This document shows, piece by piece, positions 55,930 through 64,000 of a stretch of DNA of 64,000 nt (the stretch's first letter is position 1; the number at the start of each line of letters is the position of its first letter). The translations under genes were made by a program, and so were the position numbers. Under the pieces are notes generated by a model. That model searched no databases. It was not told the origin of the DNA and worked only from the letters and a program-made list of their open reading frames with translations. Source of the stretch: Desulfovibrio sp. G11 (lineage in GTDB: Bacteria; Desulfobacterota; Desulfovibrionia; Desulfovibrionales; Desulfovibrionaceae); assembly GCF_900243745.1 (NCBI RefSeq), contig NZ_LT984798.1, positions 2,226,501 through 2,290,500 of the forward strand, read 5' to 3'.

Positions 55930-56625
55930 ATGGACTATCTTGTCAACGGCATTTCCGGCGCATTTTCCCTCTTGATCCACATGGATGAGGTCACCCTTTC
56001 CGCCGTGCGCGCCACGCTGCTTTCCACCTGCTATGCCATGGCCGCCTCTCTGCTGCTGGGGCTGCCGCTGGGCTTTATACTCGGGTATTGCGCCTTTCCC
56101 GGTAAAAGGGCGTTGCGCCTTGTTTCCGACACGCTTCTGGCTTTTCCCACGGTTCTTATCGGCCTGCTGGTTTATGCTCTCATAACGGCGCGTGGTCCCC
56201 TCGGACAGTATGGTTTGCTGTTTACCCTGCCGGGAATGGCCGTGGGCCAGGCCCTTCTGGCCCTGCCCATTGTGGTCTCATGGACCGCGCAGGCTGTGGA
56301 AAGTCTGGACCCGCGCTGCCGCGACACCCTGTTGACCCTTGGGGCCAATGCCCGGCAAATGGCGGTGTTTTCGCTGTGGGAATGCCGTTACTCCATTGGC
56401 ATGGTCTGCATCACGGCTTTTGGGCGCGTTATTACCGAGGTGGGCGTGGCCATGATGCTCGGCGGCAATATCCGCTATGCCACCCGAACCATGACCACAG
56501 CCATAGCGCTGGAGACCAGCAAGGGAGACTTTGCCCAGGGCATAGCTCTGGGGCTTGTTCTGCTGCTCATGGCTTTCGTCATCAATCTGGCGTTGGCCTT
56601 TTTCAGGCACAGGGGGCGCGCGTGA
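55930..56625 (+). CDS. tupB: Tungstate ABC transporter permease TupB
   Basis: A 231-residue inner-membrane permease with five to six helices. The ABC-contact EAA-type loop is in GRVITEVGVAMMLGGNI. The start at 55930 (MDYLVNGI) was chosen for hydrophobic-start agreement; a frame open to 55852 adds basic, non-conserved residues. It overlaps tupC. Confidence 0.92.
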   Translation: MDYLVNGISGAFSLLIHMDEVTLSAVRATLLSTCYAMAASLLLGLPLGFILGYCAFPGKRALRLVSDTLLAFPTVLIGLLVYALITARGPLGQYGLLFTLPGMAVGQALLALPIVVSWTAQAVESLDPRCRDTLLTLGANARQMAVFSLWECRYSIGMVCITAFGRVITEVGVAMMLGGNIRYATRTMTTAIALETSKGDFAQGIALGLVLLLMAFVINLALAFFRHRGRA

Positions 56626-57281
56626 AGATGATACAGTATAAGGGCCGCAATCTGGTGCAGATGTATGGCGGCCGCATTGCCCTGAACCTGCCCTGCCTTG
56701 AGGTTGAAAAGGGCGAAACCCTGGCGCTCACCGGGCCAAACGGCTGCGGCAAGTCCACGCTGCTCCGCCTGTTGGCCTTTTTGGAGCGTCCGGTATCGGG
56801 AACACTGCGTTATGCCGGCAACGCCGCAGCAAGTCGGCAGGAGGTCACGCTGCTGCTTCAGGAACCTTACCTGCTGCGCATGAGCGTGTTCAATAATGTG
56901 GTGCTCGGCCTGCGCCTGCGGCATGACACTGCTTCGGCACGTTGTGTCTATGAGCAGAGCATGAGGGCCGTGGGTTTTGACAGGCCCTGGGATTTCGCGC
57001 AACGCGGCCCTGCGGAACTTTCCGGCGGGGAACGCCAGCGCGTGGCCCTTGCCTCGCGTCTGGCACTGCGCCCCGGGGTGCTGCTGCTGGATGAACCTAC
57101 CGCCAATGTGGATGCAGCCAGCGCCCTGGCGGTGGTGAGCGCTATTGAGGCCTGCCGGAACAAAGGCGTAACCGTGATCTGCGCCACGCATGATCCGGCG
57201 CTGATCCGCACACTCGCTGCCCGCGAACTACAGCTCGGCAGGCACTGGAATGAGGCGGCGAAGGGATTTCCGGCATCCTGA
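56622..57281 (+). CDS. tupC: Tungstate ABC transporter ATPase TupC
   Basis: A 219-residue ATPase. Walker A TGPNGCGKSTL, the signature LSGGERQRVALA and Walker B VLLLDEPTANVD are intact, with the switch His in CATHDPAL. A GTG start at 56622 gives a GTGA overlap with tupB; an ATG at 56628 is the alternative. There is no C-terminal TOBE domain, as expected for TupC. Confidence 0.93.
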   Translation: MKMIQYKGRNLVQMYGGRIALNLPCLEVEKGETLALTGPNGCGKSTLLRLLAFLERPVSGTLRYAGNAAASRQEVTLLLQEPYLLRMSVFNNVVLGLRLRHDTASARCVYEQSMRAVGFDRPWDFAQRGPAELSGGERQRVALASRLALRPGVLLLDEPTANVDAASALAVVSAIEACRNKGVTVICATHDPALIRTLAARELQLGRHWNEAAKGFPAS

Positions 57282-57750
57282 TGTCGCGTCGTGCCATGTC
57301 TAGAGGAATTACCGCTTCAAATGATTGCTTAACAGTCGGCAAAGTTGCCCTACATGCGCATAGCGTTGCCGTGCTGTGCTGCACATTATTTTCTGGGTCA
57401 CTTGCGCCGCTGCGCTGACCGGCCGTAGACGGTTTGTCGTTGTGCTCCTGTGCTCGTCTTGTCCTCGTTTGGGCCGCCCGCGCAGGGCAGAGGGCCAGTC
57501 AGGGGCTTTCGCGCCAGTCCTGTGCAGCAAAATCACGCTTGCTCCATAAAGAGCGTCTTTTCTTGCCCTTGGCGCAACATTTTTTATCCAAAAGCAGCGC
57601 TTGGGGCGGATTATCCCCTTTTCCCCTTTTCCCTTTGCCGTGGGCAGGAAAAGCGTGTCGATTTTTTCGCGGGCTTGCTGTTTTTTTTCTGCACGGGGTA
57701 AAAGGTAATAAACACATACAGGCGCGGCAGCGCGCTTTGAAGGAGGCTCC
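57282..57750. other. Gene-free region before the tungsten oxidoreductase
   Basis: No gene is supported. It carries TCACGCTT at 57533-57540 and a GGCAA-AG-TTGCC inverted repeat at 57338-57349. Pyrimidine-rich runs lie at 57609-57640 and 57670-57690. A promoter for the next gene must lie here. Confidence 0.5.
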
Positions 57751-59490
57751 ATGTTTCGTTTCCTGCGCGTCAATATGGCGACCAGAACCTGTGTTTTTGA
57801 AGAAATACCCCAGGAATACGCGGGCCTTGGCGGCCGTGCGCTGACCTCAACCATTGTGGCGCGCGAAGTGCCGCCCACCTGCACGGCCATTGGGCCGCAC
57901 AACAAACTGGTTTTTGCTCCGGGCCTGCTCGGTGCGACCAACAGCCCCAATGCCAACCGTATTTCCGTGGGCTGTAAAAGCCCGCTCACCGAAGGCATCA
58001 AGGAATCCAACGCCGGCGGCCAGCCCGGCGGCCATCTGGCCCGCCTGGGCATTCTTGCCGTGATTGTTGAAAACATGGCCGAAGAAGGGCAGTGGTGGCA
58101 GCTTGAAATAGGCAAAGACCATGCCAGGCTCGTGCCGTCGGATGTGGCGGGGCTGAACAACTTTGACGCCGTGGCGAAACTTGTGGAAAAGCACGGCGAG
58201 ACGTGCAGCTATATCAGCATTGGCCGGGCTGGAGAGTTCAAGCTTACCGCGGCCTCCATTGCCTGCACGGACCGTGAGTTGCGACCCATGCGCCATGCCG
58301 GGCGCGGCGGCGTGGGGGCGGTGATGGGGTCAAAGGGCCTCAAGGCCATCATCATCAATCCCGAGGGCGGTAAAAACCAGCCTCTGCAGGATGAAAAAGC
58401 TTTTCGCGAGGCCTCCAAGCGTTTCGCCAAGGCCCTGGCCGAGCATCCCATTACCAGCAAGGGCCTTGCAGACTACGGCACAGCCGTGCTCGTCAACATC
58501 CTGCATGAGGCCGGGGGCCTGCCCACCGCCAACTTTACCGTAGGCCGCTTTGACCAGCACGAGAGCGTCTCGGGCGAGTTGCTGAACCAGATGACCAAGG
58601 AGCGCGGCGGCACGGTGGCCCACGGCTGCATGAGCGGTTGCATGATCCGTTGCAGCGGCATCCTGCCGGACAAAAAGGGCAAGTTCCAAAGCAAATGGCC
58701 TGAATACGAAACCCTGTGGGCCTTTGGGCCGCACTCGGGTATTGGCGATATGGATGCCATTTCCAAATACGACTACATGTGCGACGACATCGGCGTGGAC
58801 ACCATTGACGTAGGTGTCGCCATGGGCGTGGCCATGGCCGGGGGAGCCATCCCTTACGGAGACGCCAGGGCCGTTATGGATGCCATGCATGCCATCAGCG
58901 AAGGTACGCCCCTTGGGCGTATCATCGGCTGCGGCACGGCGACCACGGGCCGGGTGTTCGGTGTGCGGCGCGTACCCACAGTCAAGGGGCAGAGCCTTCC
59001 CGCGTATGACCCGCGTGCGGTCAAGGGGCAGGGCGTCACCTACGCCACGTCGCCCATGGGGGCGGACCATACCGCCGGTTATGCGGTCACGGCCAATATC
59101 CTGAGCAGCGGCGGCACGGTGGATCCCCTGAAAAAAGAAGGCCAGATCGAGCTTTCACGCAATCTTCAGGTGGCGACAGCCTCGGTGGACTCGGTGGGTC
59201 TTTGCCTGTTCACGGCCTTTGCCATTCTGGACGTACCGGACGCTCTGCCCGCCATTGTGGACATGCTCAACGCCAAGTTCGGCTGGCAGCTCACGGGCGA
59301 CGATGTGGTGACCCTGGGGCAGCGCATCCTTTCTACAGAAATCGACTTCAACCGTCGCGCTGGCATTACCCAGGCCGCGGACGTGCTGCCCGATTTCTTT
59401 ACGGATGAAAAGTTTCCTCCGCATGATACCACGTTTGACATCACCCACGATGAACTCAAGACCGTGTTCAACTGGATCGAAGAAAAATAG
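57751..59490 (+). CDS. aor: Tungsten aldehyde:ferredoxin oxidoreductase
   Basis: A 579-residue AOR-family enzyme that oxidises aldehydes with a bis-pterin tungsten centre and one [4Fe-4S] cluster. Cluster ligands are Cys293, Cys297 and Cys301 in GCMSGCMIRCSG and Cys485 in SVGLCLF. ISVGCKSPLTEGIKESNAGG and RAGRGGVGAVMGSKGLKA contact the pterins. AAGGAGG lies before the ATG. No signal peptide is present, so it is cytoplasmic and should use ferredoxin. It lies between tupABC and a dedicated carrier/E1 pair, consistent with tungsten dependence. Confidence 0.95.
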   Translation: MFRFLRVNMATRTCVFEEIPQEYAGLGGRALTSTIVAREVPPTCTAIGPHNKLVFAPGLLGATNSPNANRISVGCKSPLTEGIKESNAGGQPGGHLARLGILAVIVENMAEEGQWWQLEIGKDHARLVPSDVAGLNNFDAVAKLVEKHGETCSYISIGRAGEFKLTAASIACTDRELRPMRHAGRGGVGAVMGSKGLKAIIINPEGGKNQPLQDEKAFREASKRFAKALAEHPITSKGLADYGTAVLVNILHEAGGLPTANFTVGRFDQHESVSGELLNQMTKERGGTVAHGCMSGCMIRCSGILPDKKGKFQSKWPEYETLWAFGPHSGIGDMDAISKYDYMCDDIGVDTIDVGVAMGVAMAGGAIPYGDARAVMDAMHAISEGTPLGRIIGCGTATTGRVFGVRRVPTVKGQSLPAYDPRAVKGQGVTYATSPMGADHTAGYAVTANILSSGGTVDPLKKEGQIELSRNLQVATASVDSVGLCLFTAFAILDVPDALPAIVDMLNAKFGWQLTGDDVVTLGQRILSTEIDFNRRAGITQAADVLPDFFTDEKFPPHDTTFDITHDELKTVFNWIEEK

Positions 59491-59505
59491 CAGCCTGCAA
59501 TCAAA

Positions 59506-59538
59506 GACCGCCGTTCCGGATAGTTCCGGGCGGCGGTC
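59506..59538 (+). terminator. Hairpin after aor
   Basis: GACCGCCG (59506-59513) pairs with CGGCGGTC (59531-59538), with CCGGA/TCCGG nested inside, and ATTTTG follows soon after. It probably reduces read-through into the carrier gene. Confidence 0.6.
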
Positions 59539-59720
59539 CCGGGATTTTGTCTTGTGTGCAGAGCCGGGGACAGGCACGGGCGGCAGGAGGTCACACGGTC
59601 GGGCAGGGCCTGTATCAGGCACAGGCACGGCAGATCCGTTGTAACGGGTTGCGCGGCTTGACGGCGGCCCGGCGGCATGCCCATATAAAGAGCAGCCGCC
59701 AATGCGGACGAGGAGTTCCT

Positions 59721-59960
59721 ATGCACCTGACCGTAAAGCTGAGCACCACGCTGCGCGATCATGTACCCGGCTACAATCCCGAAGAGGGCCTGCGGGTCGA
59801 CATGCCTGAAGGAAGCACTGCGGAACGTCTGGCCTGCCGTCTGGGCCTGCCGCTGCAAGACATCAAGATTGTCATGATCAACGGACGCCAGCGCAAGGCG
59901 GACGATCTCCTGCGCGACGGCGATCGCGTTGCCTTCTTCCCGGCTGTCGGTGGAGGCTAG
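59721..59960 (+). CDS. MoaD/ThiS-like sulfur-carrier protein
   Basis: A 79-residue beta-grasp protein ending in Gly-Gly-Gly (FFPAVGGG), the tail that is activated and thiocarboxylated. VAFFPAVGG matches MoaD. GAGGAG lies before the ATG at 59721. It sits between aor and an E1-like gene, so it is likely dedicated to the tungstopterin of AOR. Confidence 0.92.
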   Translation: MHLTVKLSTTLRDHVPGYNPEEGLRVDMPEGSTAERLACRLGLPLQDIKIVMINGRQRKADDLLRDGDRVAFFPAVGGG

Positions 59961-59973
59961 GCGTCCGTTGGCC

Positions 59974-61029
59974 ATGACAGCATCCCGGTTGCGGGCTTTT
60001 TTCAGACCCTACCTGCGTACCGTCTATCCCGGTCATTCTGTCTTTACGGCGTCCGGCGGGCGCGACACCCATGAAGAAATCTGGTTTACAGCCATTGCGG
60101 GCATACGGGCCTGGGCGGCCGGACAAGGCCTGTCCACGCGCGAGGCTGTGGCGCGTCTTGTGCCAGCCGGCATCTGGCCCGAGAGTTTTCGCCGCAATTA
60201 CGGACTGTTTGCCGTGCATGATGTGGCGCACCTGTTACGTTGCCGGGTACTTGTGCTCGGTTGCGGCGGCCTGGGCGGGCATGTGGCAGAACTGCTGGCC
60301 CGCACGGGTATCGGTTTTCTGCGCCTTGTGGACAATGATGTCTTTGACGAGAGCAATCTCAACCGTCAGCGTTTCTGCGCCCAGAGTACGCTGGGCCGTC
60401 CCAAGGCGCAGGTTGTGCGCGATGCTCTGACGGACATCGCCTTTCATCTGGAGGCCGAGGCATTGCAACTGGCCGCCGATAAAAGCAGCATGCCGGAACT
60501 TGTGCGCGGGATGGATGCGGTTGTGGACTGCCTGGACAGTATCGGGGCCAAGCTGGCGCTGGAAAAAGCCTCGCTGGCTGCGGGCAGCCCTTTTGTCCAC
60601 GGTTCCATCCTGCGTGAAGAAGGCTTTGCCTATGTGAATTCCGGGCCGGATGCGTGCCTGAACACGCTTTATCCAGGGGGACAGGGAACGGAAGAACTGG
60701 CGGTGTCCCGGCATGAAGCCATGGGAACCCTTGCCCCGGCAGCCGTGGCCTGCCTGATGGTAAAATTGTGCCTGCGTGCCTTGCTGGCTCCCGCGTCCGT
60801 TCATGCTCGCGCCGGGGCCAGTGATACCCTGACTGTCGGCGCAAATACCGTTGCCGCGGCCGTTCCGGACATTGTCACAGCGGCTGGCGGACATGCTGCC
60901 GCAGGAGCCGCTGATACCGGCAGCGAAGCGGCAGACAAGCATCAGGGCGGGCAGGCGCATGGCCTCCGTTCCCCCCTCTATCATCTGGACCTCTCCATTC
61001 CCGAACTGGAGCGCTTTTTTTGGGGGTGA
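59974..61029 (+). CDS. MoeB/ThiF/HesA-like E1 adenylyltransferase
   Basis: A 351-residue E1-like enzyme expected to adenylate the MoaD-like tail. The nucleotide-binding motif is VLVLGCGGLGGHVAE (residues 92-106), followed by LVDNDVFDESNLNRQRF. VDCLDSIGAK completes the ATP site. About 85 residues precede the Rossmann domain, more than in MoeB. The paired CxxC zinc ligands usual in MoeB and ThiF are not found; the corresponding place reads DACLNTLYPGG. Residues 275-335 are an Ala/Gly-rich insert. Confidence 0.88.
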   Translation: MTASRLRAFFRPYLRTVYPGHSVFTASGGRDTHEEIWFTAIAGIRAWAAGQGLSTREAVARLVPAGIWPESFRRNYGLFAVHDVAHLLRCRVLVLGCGGLGGHVAELLARTGIGFLRLVDNDVFDESNLNRQRFCAQSTLGRPKAQVVRDALTDIAFHLEAEALQLAADKSSMPELVRGMDAVVDCLDSIGAKLALEKASLAAGSPFVHGSILREEGFAYVNSGPDACLNTLYPGGQGTEELAVSRHEAMGTLAPAAVACLMVKLCLRALLAPASVHARAGASDTLTVGANTVAAAVPDIVTAAGGHAAAGAADTGSEAADKHQGGQAHGLRSPLYHLDLSIPELERFFWG

Positions 61030-61167
61030 CGGCGCTCAGCCGCGCTGCGCGATGCCGGCAGCGGGATCGGCCGGGGTCTGGACAATAAACTGCAGAATAC
61101 GGTGTCAGCCCATTGTGCTGTATCTGTTCCAGGCATAAGCCAGGGGCTGTCTCAAGAGCTGGTTGCG

Positions 61168-63117
61168 CTATTTTCCATTGTATTCCCAGATGACCTGTCC
61201 TGTCTTTTTCGTGCCATAGCCCCCCATTTCCGTTACGGCCTGCAAAAATTCCGGCCCGCGGACGACATCCAGCAGCGCCTGCATGGCCGCGCTTTCGTAA
61301 AAGCGGCGCGGAATCACCAGATCGTACTCTTCAACTCCCACGGGTACAAAGGGCAGGCCCAGCGCATTGGCCGCGGCCCGCACGGCAAGCCCGGCATCGG
61401 CCCGGCCGGAGAGCACGGCGGCAGCTACGTTCATGTGCGTGTATTCTTCATCACGGTATCCGGAAATGCTCGCAGGGGCCACGCCCAGGCAGGCCAGCTT
61501 GTAGTCCAGCAGTACGCGGGTTCCGCTGCCCCTCTGGCGATTGACAAAGCGCGTGCCTTCCCTGGTCAGATCACTGATGCCGGTGATGCCCAGCGGATTG
61601 CCCGGAGCCACAACAATGCCCTGTTCCCTGTCCACAAGGCGCAGCAGGATCATCGGCTCATCAAGATTGTTTTCAATGGCCCTGCGGTTGTACAGACCGG
61701 TTTCCGCATCAAGCAGGTGGCAGCCTGCCAGATGGCACTGGCGGCGGCCGAGAGCCATGAGGCCGCCCAGAGAACCCACATGAGCTGAGGTCAGGCGAAA
61801 GCGGGGGTGGGTTTTGCGCAGCAGGCTGTCCAGCAGGTCCAGCGTATTGTCGTGGCTGCCGATGGCAAGAAGCGCGCCGTCCAGCGCATTGCGCGGGCGC
61901 AGCAGGTCTACGGTAACGGCCATTCCGGCGTCGCAGCCTTCGCTGTCGCGCGAAACACGCACGATCCCGTCGGCGCGGCTCAGGCTGGTGATGGTTCCCG
62001 CGCCCCGGGGCAGCGGCACGGCGATAATATTTCCATCCACACGGCCCAGTTTTACGCGCAGGCGCTCCTCCATGCCCGGGCGCGAGGGCAGGGCATGGCA
62101 GGGAACAGCCGTAGCCTTTTCCCGCTCCGGCGCGGGCCGTTTTTGCCAGAGCGCCAGCAGGGGCAGCACGAATTCCTCCATGGCGACACCCGCCGAAACG
62201 GGATAACCCGGCACGCCGATAACGGGTTTGCCGCGCACTACGGCCAATACAGTGGGTTTGCCGGGCATGACGGAAATGCCGTGCGCGACCACCTCGCCCA
62301 GAGATTCCAGCACATGCGCCGTATAATCATGGCTGCCCGCCGAAGAACCGGCATTGATAAGCACCATGTCGGCATCTGCGTCAAGAGCACCGGTTATGGC
62401 GGCAGCAATGACCTCCGGCTGGTCGGGAACCACAGGCAGGGTGACGGATTCACCCCCGGCTTCTGTAATCATGGCCGAGAAAATCAGGGAATTGAATTCG
62501 GGCAGCACCCGTCCGGCACGCAGGTCTTCTTCGCGTGCCAGGGCCAGAGGCACGATTTCAGAACCGCTGGGGATTATGGTGACGCGGGGGTGGGCAAAGA
62601 CAGGGACCTGCAGAACGCCTCCTGCCGCCAGAGCGCCCAGATCATACGGCCCAAGGCACGTTCCGGGTGGCAGGATGATTTCTGTAGCCACCATATCCTC
62701 ACCCATTTTACGTACATGCTGCCACGGAAAAGCGGCCTTTTCGATCACCGCCCACCGGGTTTCGCCGGAGCCTTCGGTATTGATGTGCTCCACCATAATA
62801 ACCGCGTTGCAACCCGGCGGCAGGGGGTGGCCGGTGTTGATCCAGTGAGCCTGCCTGCCCAGTTCGAGGCGCAAGGGATTGCGAACGGACGCGCTGAACG
62901 TGTCTTCGGCGTTGACAGCGATGCCGTCCATAGCTGCGCCGTGAAAGGCGGGCGAAGAACGAAGCGCCGCTACCGGGCGACTGAGGACGCGGTGCAGGGC
63001 TGTGGTCAGAGGGATGTTTTCTTCCGGCAGAGCACGGGAAGCTGCCTGAAGACGCGCGAACCAGAGTTTCCGCGCCTCTTCGGGCGCAAGCAGGGTCAGG
63101 TAGGTATTGCGCTTCAT
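61168..63117 (-). CDS. MoeA fused to a PBP-like domain
   Basis: A 649-residue two-part protein. Residues 1-410 are MoeA, the molybdenum-insertase: PAFHGAAMDGIAV, GEDMVATEIILPPG and NAGSSAGSHDYT, with GKPVIGVPGYPVSA. Residues 440-640 are a periplasmic-binding-like domain without signal peptide (SAHVGSLGGLMAL, RQRGSGTRVLLDYK, EEYTHMNVAAAVLSGRADAG), as in the MoeA-PBP family. GGAGG before 63117 decides the start over an ATG 12 bases earlier. The PBP part may sense or hold the metal oxyanion or cofactor. Confidence 0.92.
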   Translation of the reverse strand: MKRNTYLTLLAPEEARKLWFARLQAASRALPEENIPLTTALHRVLSRPVAALRSSPAFHGAAMDGIAVNAEDTFSASVRNPLRLELGRQAHWINTGHPLPPGCNAVIMVEHINTEGSGETRWAVIEKAAFPWQHVRKMGEDMVATEIILPPGTCLGPYDLGALAAGGVLQVPVFAHPRVTIIPSGSEIVPLALAREEDLRAGRVLPEFNSLIFSAMITEAGGESVTLPVVPDQPEVIAAAITGALDADADMVLINAGSSAGSHDYTAHVLESLGEVVAHGISVMPGKPTVLAVVRGKPVIGVPGYPVSAGVAMEEFVLPLLALWQKRPAPEREKATAVPCHALPSRPGMEERLRVKLGRVDGNIIAVPLPRGAGTITSLSRADGIVRVSRDSEGCDAGMAVTVDLLRPRNALDGALLAIGSHDNTLDLLDSLLRKTHPRFRLTSAHVGSLGGLMALGRRQCHLAGCHLLDAETGLYNRRAIENNLDEPMILLRLVDREQGIVVAPGNPLGITGISDLTREGTRFVNRQRGSGTRVLLDYKLACLGVAPASISGYRDEEYTHMNVAAAVLSGRADAGLAVRAAANALGLPFVPVGVEEYDLVIPRRFYESAAMQALLDVVRGPEFLQAVTEMGGYGTKKTGQVIWEYNGK

Positions 63118-63149
63118 GGCGGCCTCCATATTTGGCGTATGCGTTATTA

Positions 63150-64000
63150 CTACTGAAAAAGTTCCACCATAACAATATCGCCCATGCTGAATCCCTCACG
63201 ATTTTCCGGGCAGACCAGCAGGCCGTCTGCCGCGGCAAGCCCCGTGATCAGGCCGGAAGCCCCCGTTATCGGTTCGGCGGTGTACAGGGCCTGTCCGCGT
63301 GTGGCGCCAGAAGAGGAGGGGGAGGTTGCGGGCAAGGGCTGCAGGCGTACTCGCAGGTAGTCGCGGCGGCCTTGGGCGGAAGCAATGGAGCGGCTCAGCA
63401 CTGCCGGAACACAGGCGGCTATTTCCGTCCCGGTCCCGCCCTGAAGGTGGTGCAGCAGAGGAACGAGAAAAACCCGCGCACAGATGAGCGCGCTGACTGT
63501 ATGGCCGGGCAGGCCCATGAGGCAGACGGTGCGTCCGTCTATGCCGGCGCGGGCCAGGATGAAGGGTTTGCCGGGGCTGAGAGCGACACCGTGCGTTATG
63601 ATTTCGCTTTGGGGCAGAGCGGCGAAAACCTCGACAGTATGATCGCGCGCGCCAGCCGATGAGCCGCCTGAAACAACGATGATGTCATGTGCGGCCGCAA
63701 GGCCGGCAAGGGCTGCTTCAAGCTCGCGCGCATTGTCGCGCACAAGCCCTGCCCGTGAGGCACGGCCCCCGGCCTGACAGCACAGGGCAGTGATGCTGTG
63801 GGCATTGATATCGCGGATTTTGCCCGGCGGCGGTGTTTCTGTGGCGGAAACAATTTCATCGCCGGTGGAAAGCACGGCTACGCGCGGTTTGCGCCGCACT
63901 GCAACACCGGTGGCACCAAAGGCTGCCAGAAGGCCGATATCCTGCGGGCGAAGACAATGCCCCGCAGGCAAAAGCCTGTCGCCCGTGCTTGCATCGTCAT
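63150..64000 (-). CDS. moeA: Molybdopterin molybdenumtransferase MoeA (partial, cut by window edge)
   Basis: The visible 283 residues are the C-terminal two thirds of a conventional MoeA: DRLLPAGHCLRPQDIGLLAAFG, RVAVLSTGDEIV, VVSGGSSAGARDHT and LMGLPGHTVSAL, then domain IV. The reading frame is open to the window edge, so the start lies beyond 64000. It sits 32 bases upstream of the MoeA-PBP gene and probably forms an operon with it. Confidence 0.93.
   Translation of the reverse strand, partial: DDASTGDRLLPAGHCLRPQDIGLLAAFGATGVAVRRKPRVAVLSTGDEIVSATETPPPGKIRDINAHSITALCCQAGGRASRAGLVRDNARELEAALAGLAAAHDIIVVSGGSSAGARDHTVEVFAALPQSEIITHGVALSPGKPFILARAGIDGRTVCLMGLPGHTVSALICARVFLVPLLHHLQGGTGTEIAACVPAVLSRSIASAQGRRDYLRVRLQPLPATSPSSSGATRGQALYTAEPITGASGLITGLAAADGLLVCPENREGFSMGDIVMVELFQ

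Noticed and set aside
61807-63156. A 449-codon plus-strand frame opposite the MoeA-PBP gene
   Set aside because: It is the antisense of a well-recognised two-domain protein and has no recognisable motif.

Overview
The window is about 60% GC, densely coded and rich in iron-sulfur, molybdenum and tungsten enzymes. It fits a sulfate reducer of the Desulfovibrionaceae, near Desulfovibrio desulfuricans. The strongest sign is a 907-residue aldehyde oxidoreductase whose cysteine positions and catalytic glutamate match those known for Desulfovibrio Mop. A TunR-type tungstate regulator and a cluster I recall from D. vulgaris as DVU1551-DVU1559 agree with this. The species call is inference.

Layout. 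(1) 0.3-13.5 kb, plus strand: a molybdopterin-binding protein, Mop, then seven genes joined by six ATGA overlaps (dicluster flavo/Fe-S protein, small Cys4 protein, methyltransferase, C-GCAxxG-C-C protein, radical SAM protein, AMP-dependent ligase, nucleotidyltransferase-HD fusion), and a histidine phosphatase. (2) 13.6-15.1 kb, minus: a Cys-cluster protein and an SMR pair of the MdtJI type. (3) 15.4-22.5 kb, minus: guaB-guaA-tatB-tatC-hisB-lipoprotein-hisA, largely overlapping. (4) 22.9-26.8 kb, plus: ffh, rpsP, khpA, rimM, a terminator, then mutM. (5) 27.1-43.0 kb, minus: flavoprotein, comEC, smpB, PTS EI/HPr/EIID, rsmI, yraN, rnhB, rplS, a fused trmD, a phosphopantetheinyl transferase and a large EF-hand membrane protein. 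(6) 43.3-46.1 kb: a small regulator and a pile of insertion sequences: a complete IS4-type element abutting an IS256 remnant, which abuts an IS30 remnant. (7) 46.4-54.6 kb: an EF-G paralogue, a membrane-anchored unknown, a phosphodiesterase-MFS pair opposite a LacI regulator, and tunR. (8) 55.0-64.0 kb: tungstate importer tupABC, tungsten aldehyde:ferredoxin oxidoreductase, a MoaD-like carrier with an E1-like enzyme, a MoeA-PBP fusion and a second MoeA cut by the window edge.

How it fits together. Both ends of the window serve aldehyde-oxidising metalloenzymes: a molybdenum hydroxylase at the left and a tungsten enzyme at the right. The right end holds metal import, metal sensing, a pterin-type sulfur carrier and metal insertion in one neighbourhood. 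The left end holds Mop with a probable cytidylyltransferase for its cofactor, plus an adenylating enzyme, a radical SAM enzyme and a methyltransferase whose substrate is unknown. That translationally coupled set is the best candidate here for an undescribed pathway. Other notable items are a split trmD operon explained by one inversion, a ten-base C tract inside tatC, and a shared promoter octamer upstream of three Mo/W transcription units.

No tRNA, rRNA or CRISPR array was recognised. No database search was possible; family names come from motif recognition and memory.
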